64,000 bases of DNA from Lingula anatina (taxonomy: Eukaryota > Brachiopoda > Lingulata > Lingulida > Lingulidae), in NCBI RefSeq assembly GCF_001039355.2, contig NW_019774848.1:448273-512272 (forward strand), read 5' to 3'. Position 1 is the stretch's first letter; each line of letters starts with the position of its first letter. A program made the translations under genes and the position numbers. The notes under the pieces are model-generated. The model had not been told where the DNA came from. It was given only the letters and a program-made list of their open reading frames with translations, and did not search any database. Shown piece after piece: positions 57,356 to 64,000 of this stretch.

Positions 57356-60300
57356 CAAAGTCACAGTCACCTCAACCTATCTATAACAGGGTACCAAGAA
57401 CTGTCAACTTTATTAACTTCACTCCATCACATTTACAGCAACTTATTCATCCTAGTTTTAGCTGACTTTGCAAGGAAGTTTATTGGAATGTATTTCTGAA
57501 TAACAAGTTAACAAAATCCACTAGTTCACTATAGACACAAAACAACTGTCACTTTTACTTTAAAACACTTTTTTATTATTATTTTGATAAAGTTAGTTAC
57601 AGTATTGATAAACAAAGTATCACGTTTTCAATAATTAATATTTTAAATTACAATCCATGTCTGCAAGGTTGTGTCAATGACCAAAATACAACGTTAAGTC
57701 AACGTCTCATTATGACGGTGTTTTGACGTGGCTGGATCAACGTTGATTTTACGTTGAATTTAGGTAAATCAACGGCAGTTCACCGTATCAGCCTGTTTTC
57801 AACGTTGATCCAACGCGACTATGCCTGTTGGGTGGTACAATTGCTATATCTTTGATAATTTCCATCAGAGACATTTTACTTAGGATGACTTCACAAATAA
57901 AAAGGCTGTGAGGATATGAGATAAAAACAGGTTTATTGCTATAAAGATGATTCTCTAAACAGTCGGGACTGGAAGATTCCTTAAGTACTGATTCGGCCTT
58001 AAGAAAAATAACAATAACAGCATGATAATTAATTTTTTTCATTTTTTGTAGATAAGGGGTGTTCTACAATCCAAATGATTTCAAACATAATTGAGCAGAA
58101 GCGGAGATATTTGCATAAAAACTTACGTCAAACAAAGAAAGCTAATTAATCTTTATTAATAATCGGAAACAAGTATATTACCTGAAAAAGTAGTTGGCGT
58201 CGAGGTAGTAATTTTCATCGAAGTTGTTGTACTAGATGTGGTGGAGGGCGTGGTCGTAGTTTTGAGAGTAGACACAGTTGTTGATGAGGTTGGATTAACA
58301 GGACCTGTGCCATTGCCTAGGGAAACAACAACAGGATGATGAAATGCAAATAAACAACTCGACTAGGGAACTACTAGTAATGTGTGATATCATTATTAGC
58401 ATATACACTTTTATTTTCCAAAATAAAAAAAAATCGATCTAAGGATGACCAATACCATGTAATGCACTGACGTGTTCTGTTAAAATATCAATATCATTCA
58501 AAACGTTCTACTTGTGCAGCAGAGAATAATTCTGTGTCATATTCGTATCTACTACACTACATTTAGCCATTTTAAGTATTATAGTGTGTGTATATTTCAA
58601 ATAAAGAAAACGTACCGCAGCCAGAGAATGTTACATCGTCGACGGATACGACCTTAATAAAAGCATAACCAGGCTTTATTTGGGCTTGAATCAGAACCTG
58701 AATAATGAATAGAAGGATGTATAAAACTACTCGTTTACAACAGTAGATATAGCCCGAGTGACTAGATTTCAAAGTTACATTATCTTCATCAGATACTTCG
58801 AAATCAAAATGTTTTGCGTCCTTTGAAAGTAAAGGATATCGAAAAAGGAAAAAAATGATGAGCATTAAAAAGCTAGCCTGAAACGGATACGGCCGCTTTC
58901 ACAAACCTGAAAGTACCCTATGTTGGAGAGAGAAGTGATATCAATTGGCCCACTGTATGTCCAACCATTTCCTTTTACTTGGTGGGCCCATATTTGTTTT
59001 GTCTGTTGCGTTGACACTGTTTTCAAGTGTGCGGTTAATGATATTTGGTCACTGTTCATGTAATAATAAAATCCTATGCTACATGGAACATTTGTCTGAG
59101 GAATACGTGGTGATGTTATAATTGCTTTCTGGTTTCCAGCATTACCACTTCTCCACTTGACTGTAAGGAACTGCCCGTTAGAACCTTGGGTACGAAAACA
59201 AATATATTATCCACAAAACATTGTCGTGCGGTGGATTTGATAAAAAAATGCGTACAATAATTCTGGCAATTGAGGCCTTAAAGTTAATGCATTCCCAATA
59301 GCCAGGCAGATTTCAAAGGTTATCTGACCATTTGCACTTTATGTATGAGATAATACAATGTCACCCGAGCGATATATGCCATAATGGCATATATCGCGAG
59401 AGGGTGAGAGTGTATTACATGTATCTGACATACATACCGAGAAAAAATACAGTCATTTCATCCTAAAACACCCCTAAAATCGAATAAAGTGACCCTATAT
59501 CACGCTCTAGAGATGTTATACGAATTCTGGTCACCTCCCGCCAAATTCTTACGTAATGTCTGACCAATTTGGCCAATTTTTGCTAAATACTTGTCGTGGA
59601 CGTTCAACTGGCTTGAAAGGTATTTAATAAACAAGGAGCGTCGGACCGGAATATAATTTTTCACAAGTGCAAAGGAGAAAGAAATTTACTTTTTGGTGAT
59701 ATTTCTGACAACGATGCAGTTTCGGAATATAGTCAAAATCAGACGGCTGTTTATTACACGTTCACGGGAGTAATAATTCTAGTTTTTATTGTTATTTCTG
59801 ACGACGAGGCGGTTACATTATATAGTCAAAATCAAATGGATGTTTATTTCGAGTCCACAGGAGTAACAATTTTACGTTTTGGTGACATTTTTTACTACGA
59901 GCCGGTTTCGGAATATGCATGTGCTAGTTTTCAGAGCATTCATGTGCTACATGTAATTACAAGTTCAAAGGGGGAATATATTTGATTTTTACCGATATAT
60001 CTGATAAAGAGGAAGAATGAACAGCTTAAAAACAAAAGGTAAATAACACAACCCTCGTTAAAAAGTTATAGATTTACAAATAATTTGTATGCACGTGTGG
60101 CTTAAATGTAAACGAATTCCCGTTTTCAAACCATACCCATATGATATGACTTAGTAATAAAATTATAAATAATAATTGTTAAACGTGAAAAGTTTATGCT
60201 AATTTTTTGAGAGTGTGAGAGATTTTACATTTGTCTACTGGTAGCAAGCAAGCAACGTACAATGTAACTATTCTCTTGATGCCAAGAAGGTCGCATGATC

Positions 60301-63300
60301 ACTCTGTATTTGGCTTTCAGCATTTAAGAGACCTCGACTGATATAACCAAGATGTAGTCGTGGAATTCTAGACTACATCGAGGTTAAATCCGAGTTTTCC
60401 GAGAGACGCTACGCAGAAATGTCGAGTGAAGCGAGATCGTTTTGGGTAGCGGCTCGAGGTTGCCTTCGATCTTCACTGAAGCTTGGCTAAATGGACAGGC
60501 TTCAGTGATCATCATATCGCCACGGTCATATAACATCCCTAGGTATGTATTATTTCACATACAAGAGAGTTTTGGCAAGGCCTTCCGTACGACGTATAAC
60601 GTGCGATGTCATCACTTTGTGCGTAGTTTTTCTCAAGTCATAAGTCATACGGCACTACGTATGAATCGGTGATTACACGTAGGTAAGAAACGTGTCGAAT
60701 TTAATAGATTTACGCTTATTTCTTTCAAGTTTAACATACTGCAGAGGAATATATAGGGTGTTAAGATTCCACTGAATCACTTTTAGACGCAGTCGGTAGA
60801 AATACTCTGTGAAAACAGCTGTAAAAACAGCCAGTCAATCAGTCGTCCGTAGTAGTATCAAATTCAATTTAAGTTGATTTTTTTTTCATAAACAACAGGA
60901 TCTGCGGCATCAGTTGACGTAAATAACACATTCCATTCAACATCTTAATTATTCATCTATCTAAAAAGAATCCACAAGCAGCCCTATGTTCGTGCAATCC
61001 ATATATATAGGCCTATACCCTTATCATTTTATTTTTTTGAATTGCAGATAATCATAATATAATAGCCTAGCTAATAAAGTCAGGAAAGTCAGTATGTCAG
61101 CCAAGAAAAAATCCATAATTTTTACTGATGACATGGACGAGATGTTGCTGAAGGAGGTAAACTTCTACTGGCGGAAAAAACCGCATACGGAGTGAGACCT
61201 GCCAAAACCACTGCTAGCTTTCTCGCGTACGTGAACCGTATTGCGTATTGAACTATACGTTACTTGTCATACGGAAGGCCTTGCCAAAACTCTCTACAGT
61301 CACACACACACGCACGCAAGCAGACAGACACACACACACACACACAAACAGAGAGAGGGGGAGAGAAAAAAAACACCTTTTGAGCCAAATGTGTGATCTT
61401 CAGTTGGTAATCCTTGATTCCATCCAATCTGTTGCCATTTAAATCTGTCTTCATCTGAAGACAACAAGTACCCACAAAAGGATCCATCAAAATTACACGT
61501 AACTCCATCACCTGAAAATACGGTAAGTCAATAGTTTCACGTCCATGATCAGGCTATATCGTTTGCATTAAAATGCTACTCGGAGAGGTGTAAAAATTAT
61601 TATTCATCTGGAGGAAAGTATTACTTCTATACGACTAAGCATTTCAAATATTAACCATTTCATTTGCATGGTAGAGGTGTGCGCAGTCAAATACATGTGT
61701 ATGGCCGACCCACTTGAATGCTTCCGCACGGGAATCTATTTACAGGGCAGTGTCTATAAGCGGATTAGACGGCAAGCTATTTATTGGGTCGCCATATTTG
61801 ACCCGCAGACTAGTTACTCCAGTTCAGAATGCGGCCATATATGTATAAAATATGTGTTTGTAATACAAATGTAGAAATCATTGCAATTAGAATGGGTAAG
61901 AAGGTATAGATAAAGTACGAGGCGCTGAGCTTTACGCGAAATAGAGCAGATAATTGGCGAGGCGAAGCGTAAAGCTCAGCGCCGAGATCTGGCTTAAAGC
62001 ACGAGTAATTAACCCTGTGCACTGGTGCGTGGAACGCATTCGTGGATGACGTGACTTTACACGAAATAAAGCACGGCGCGACCCATTGTCTTTTGACAGG
62101 AGAGTGCTTTAAAACATGTTGATAAGACTCTTTTTATGATGTCTATTCATCTTTTAGCAGTTAAACACAAAGGGCTAATACATGCTTGTCATATCTCAAT
62201 GGAGAGCACAATTAACGAATGGACGCACACATGTAGCTCACAAACAGACGCCCTAGCAAGACAGCAAGGACGGGGCGTCAGGAGCCATATAGGTAGCCGG
62301 TACAATTGCTATATCTTTGATAATTTCCAACAGAGACATTTTACATCAGTTGACTTAACAGATAAAAAGCTATGAGGATATGAAATAAAAACAGGTTTAT
62401 TGCTATAAATATGATTCTCTAAACAGTCGGGACTGGAAGATTCCTTAACTACTTATCCGGCCTTAAAAAATAGCGTTAACCGCAGAATAATTAAACTTTT
62501 TCATATTTTATAGATAAGGGGTGTTCTACAATCCAATTTATTTCAAACATAATTCAGCAGAAGCGCAGATATTTGCATAAAACTTACGTCAAACAAAGAA
62601 AGCAAATTAATATTTACTCATAATCGGAAACAAGTATATTACCTGAAAAAGAAGTTGGCGTCGAGGTAGTAATTTTCTTCGAATTTGTCGTACTAGATGT
62701 GGTGGAAGGCGTGGTCGTAGTTTTAAGAGTTGTTGATGAGGTTGGATTAACAGGGCCTGCGCCATTGCCTAGGGAAACAACAACAGGATGATGAAATGCA
62801 AATAAACTGAACTCGACTAGGGAACTACTAGTAATGTGTGATATCATTATTAGCAGATACACTTTTATTTTCCAATATAAAAGAATCGACCTAAGGATGA
62901 CCAATTCCATGTAATGCATTGACGTGTTCTGTTTAAATATCAATATGATTCAAACCGTTCTACTAGTGCAGCAGAGAATAATCCTTTTTTATATTAATAT
63001 CTGCTACTCTACATCTGCCCATTTTAAGTACACGCCTCCCCATGTGTCGTCCCAATGGAGCCGAGATATAATGACTGTCCCCCCGCAGGGACGACGTGTG
63101 GGGAGGCGTGTGAGAGGCGGACAGACTATTAAAAGATAAGGCGGTTTTTCTTTCATGTACGACCGCCATATTTAGTCCCCAGGATTTGTAAAGCCTGGCT
63201 CAACTCGTTGTGAATGCGATCATAGTGTGTGTATATTTTAAAGAAAGAAAACGTACCACAGCCAGTGAATGTTATATCGTCGATGGATACGATCGTACTA

Positions 63301-63827
63301 AAAGCATTACCAGGCTTTATTTGGGCTTGAATCAGTACCTGAATAGTAAATATAATGATGTATAAAACTACTCGTATACAACAGTAGATATAACCCGATT
63401 GACTATAGATTTCCAATTTGCATTAACTTCATGAGATACTTCGAAATCAAAATCTTTTGTGTCCTTTGAAAGTAAGGGATACCGAAAAAGGAAAAAAAAG
63501 ATGAACAATAAAAAGCTAGCCTGAAACGGATACGGCCGCTTTCACATACCTGAAAGTCCCCTAGGTTGGAGAAAGAAGTGATGTTAATTGGTCCACTGTA
63601 TGTCCACATATTCCTTCTTACTTGGTGGGCCCATATTTGTTTTGTCTCTCGCATTGTCGCTGTTTTCAAGTGTGCGGTTAATGCTATTTGGTCACTGTTC
63701 ATGTAATAATAAAATCCTATGCTACATGGAGCATTTGCCTGAGAAATACGTGGTGATGTTATAATTGCTTTCTGGTTTTCAGCAGTACCACTTGTCCACT
63801 TGACTGTAAGGAACTGACCATTAGGAC
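50439..63827 (-). CDS. tandem MAM-domain protein with Thr-rich linkers, 3' part of gene
   Basis: MAM domains are extracellular adhesion modules. The gene is a tandem array of a four-exon unit (linker exon, then three MAM exons) of about 3 kb, with very similar introns. In transcription order: MAM1 (first exon beyond the window), linker, MAM2, linker, MAM3, linker, MAM4, linker, MAM5, truncated linker. The phases are uniform, so units can be gained or lost in frame. Each intact MAM has four Cys (CNFDGSFCGYS, VSCSIGFYYYM, TGC). The linkers are Thr/Ser-rich (TTTTPSTTSSTTNS), mucin-like and probably O-glycosylated. No signal peptide or anchor is in the window. MAM3 and MAM4 carry damage. The stop TGA at 50439-50441 is in a transposon end. 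Secretion is inferred. Confidence 0.85.
50781..51726 (-). CDS. MAM domain 5
   Basis: Exons 51592-51726, 51072-51349 and 50781-50862 (135, 278, 82 nt) are open with correct phase. Cys residues of the fold are in TCNFDGSFCGYS, VSCSIGF and TGC. The central W/Y-rich part reads QIWAHQVKGNGWTYSGPID and the last strand IKPGFAFGKVVSIDDV. The first donor (GTGTTT) is weak, as in the other units. Confidence 0.85.
51870..52030. mobile_element. MITE remnant related to 14073-14247
   Basis: Shares GACCACTTGAATACTTCC, GCGGATTAGACGGCAAGC and GGGTCGCCATATTTGACCC with the reductase-intron elements; inverted GGTCAAATATGGC blocks at the ends. Confidence 0.6.
52630..52755 (-). CDS. Thr-rich linker exon before MAM 5
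   Basis: 126 nt between a CCCTAG acceptor and a TTTTTCAG/GTAATA donor. It reads GNGAGPVNPTSSTTLK followed by a Thr/Ser-rich stretch ending TPTTFSG. Confidence 0.85.
53056..54715 (-). CDS. MAM domain 4, with a +1 frameshift in its last exon
   Basis: Exons 54581-54715 and 54044-54321 are intact. The third exon, 53056-53138, is 83 nt instead of the 82 nt of all other units: one extra A in the A run at 53099-53103 (plus strand) turns the reading after KPGFAF into an immediate TAG. Either it is an assembly error in a homopolymer or the unit is broken. Element T2 lies in the intron before this exon. Confidence 0.8.
53177..53899. mobile_element. AACGTTG-rich element T2, inverted and end-truncated
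   Basis: Matches T3 in reverse orientation and ends TGCCCGCTGGG. The other terminus is missing; it starts at ACAACGTTGAAAACAGG. It replaces a short piece of MAM-unit intron. It contains a (TA)n run of about 26 units at 53597-53645. Confidence 0.75.
55326..55451 (-). CDS. Thr-rich linker exon before MAM 4
   Basis: 126 nt, same splice sites and reading as the linker at 52630-52755, with TPTSFSG at the end. Confidence 0.85.
55754..56321 (-). CDS. MAM domain 3, second and third exons
   Basis: Exons 56044-56321 (278 nt) and 55754-55835 (82 nt) are open and in phase. The central part reads QIWAHQVNRYMWTYSGPID and the end VSIDDVTLTGC. Without a working first exon the domain would lack its first two Cys. 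Confidence 0.8.
56539..56630 (-). pseudogene. decayed first exon of MAM domain 3
   Basis: It matches the first exon of other MAM units at FCGYSLSS and GLPTEDHTIGTK. The acceptor and the N-terminal GDGATCNFDGS part are gone, a deletion removes the EN-RF segment and shifts the frame to a stop, and the donor GT has become CT. Splicing would have to skip it. Linker phase 1 into exon 2 phase 1 keeps frame, so skipping gives a shortened in-frame protein. Confidence 0.8.
56828..57841. mobile_element. AACGTTG-rich element T3, complete copy
   Basis: About 1 kb with short inverted termini CCCAGCGGGCA and TGCCTGTTGGG. Both terminal regions are full of AACGTTG words. The centre has two long (TA)n runs (57239-57286, 57299-57353). 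Comparison with the empty site in the MAM5 unit (GGTAGCCGGTACAATTG) suggests a 2-bp TG duplication. No transposase ORF. Confidence 0.8.
58182..58316 (-). CDS. Thr-rich linker exon before MAM 3
   Basis: 135 nt, 9 nt longer than the other linkers because of three extra codons near STTVST. The splice sites are the same. Confidence 0.85.
58616..61511 (-). CDS. MAM domain 2
   Basis: Exons 61377-61511, 58907-59184 and 58616-58697 (135, 278, 82 nt) are open and in phase. The intron between the first two is enlarged to 2.2 kb by two insertions (59338-60550 and 60564-61295). The last exon differs slightly from its paralogs (KPGYAFIKVVSVDDV, FSGC). Confidence 0.85.
59338..60550. other. 1.2-kb insertion in the MAM2 intron, unclassified
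   Basis: Absent from the equivalent introns of MAM units 4 and 5. It starts with a hairpin at 59341-59435 built on GCGATATATGCC and its complement. At 59690-59930 there are three diverged copies of a segment containing GGAATATAGTCAAAATC or similar. A mobile element is likely, but I cannot define its ends. Confidence 0.5.
60564..61295 (+). mobile_element. Harbinger-like element with Myb/SANT-like remnant
   Basis: Inverted termini AGAGAGTTTTGGCAAGG with ACA on both sides; the empty site in other MAM units reads CACATACAGTC. Inside, a 33-codon ORF at 61094-61195 reads MSAKKK, then FTDDMDEMLLKEVNFY, like the start of the Myb/SANT-like protein that accompanies PIF/Harbinger transposases. It stops early, and no transposase is present. 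Confidence 0.65.
61661..61836. mobile_element. MITE remnant related to 14073-14247, second MAM-intron copy
   Basis: Paralogous to 51870-52030, with the same inner words (GCGGATTAGACGGCAAGC). It was probably multiplied by duplication of the MAM unit. Confidence 0.6.
61903..62115. other. about 200-bp hairpin insertion in MAM linker intron
   Basis: Absent from the equivalent MAM5 intron. It contains GGCGCTGAGCTTTACGC and its inverse around 61920-61984, and is relatively GC-rich. Type unknown. Confidence 0.5.
62643..62768 (-). CDS. Thr-rich linker exon before MAM 2
   Basis: 126 nt, same splice sites and phase as the other linkers. It reads TTNSKKITTSTPTSFSG at the end. Confidence 0.85.
63031..63110. 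repeat. hairpin of a MITE family
   Basis: CACGCCTCCCCATGTGTCGT and its inverse face each other. The same words occur inside the elements at 15142-15431 and 21053-21355. Confidence 0.6.
63257..63827 (-). CDS. MAM domain 1, second and third exons
   Basis: Exons 63550-63827 (278 nt) and 63257-63338 (82 nt) are open and in phase. The reading QIWAHQVRRNMWTYSGPI and VSIDDITFTGC matches the other units. The first exon of this domain must lie beyond the right edge, since 63828-64000 holds only intron. Confidence 0.85.
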
Positions 63828-64000
63828 CTTGGGTACGAAAACAAAAATGTTATCCATAAAACGTTGTCGTGCAATGGAGTGTGGAAAAATTATATAATAA
63901 CCCTTTCGAGCCGGCCTTTGATTTCAATGCAGTTTCCAATAGACAGAGCAGATATCTAAGGGTATCAGAACATTTGCACTAAACCTTTTCACATACAGTC

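Overview
The window is eukaryotic nuclear DNA from an animal. Genes are split by GT-AG introns, coding density is low, and microsatellites and short inverted-repeat transposons are plentiful. The gene content (centriolar SAS-6, a reeler/DOMON/cytochrome b561 ferric reductase, an intronless TRIM with NHL-like C-terminus, a tandem MAM-domain gene) and the repeat mix (CR1/L2-type LINE, Penelope-like remnant, hAT- and Harbinger-like elements, many MITEs) suit a marine invertebrate. A lophotrochozoan such as a mollusc is my inference, not a proof.

Layout. 1-2.6 kb: a probable first coding exon of an unknown minus-strand gene (352-653), then apparently empty DNA. 2.6-9.2 kb: a complete SASS6 gene, minus strand, all coding exons resolved and joining in frame (709 codons, four of its exons being 33-nt repeats). 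9.6-16.3 kb: a complete 8-exon aldo-keto reductase, plus strand, diverging from SASS6 across about 400 bp. 16.8-22.2 kb: a recent tandem copy of that gene's 3' two thirds (exons 3-8), with no exons 1-2 visible. 22.6-43 kb: an FRRS1-like gene, minus strand, 15 coding exons and 606 codons, with an intronless TRIM gene (31.6-33.6 kb) nested on the opposite strand in its sixth intron. 45-50.5 kb: a transposon nest, with a CR1/L2-type LINE sitting inside another repeat element. 50.4-64 kb: a minus-strand gene made of tandem modules of MAM domain plus Thr-rich linker. It enters from beyond the right edge and ends in a transposon-supplied stop codon.

The most striking feature cuts across genes. At least eight unrelated minisatellites, unit lengths about 53 to 118 bp, each sit across an exon-intron junction of SASS6, the reductase or the FRRS1-like gene, so each unit carries a copy of a splice site. 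In SASS6 the units make a ladder of 33-nt, phase-0 microexons. In FRRS1 the first-exon and first-transmembrane-exon arrays are in frame and could add repeated hydrophobic segments.

Four single-N gaps (7267, 16271, 27199, 46780) hide unknown lengths. One is flanked by an exact 165-bp duplicate that looks like an unmerged contig overlap. Exon boundaries were derived by reading splice sites and codon phase by eye. Family assignments rest on remembered family features, not on searches.
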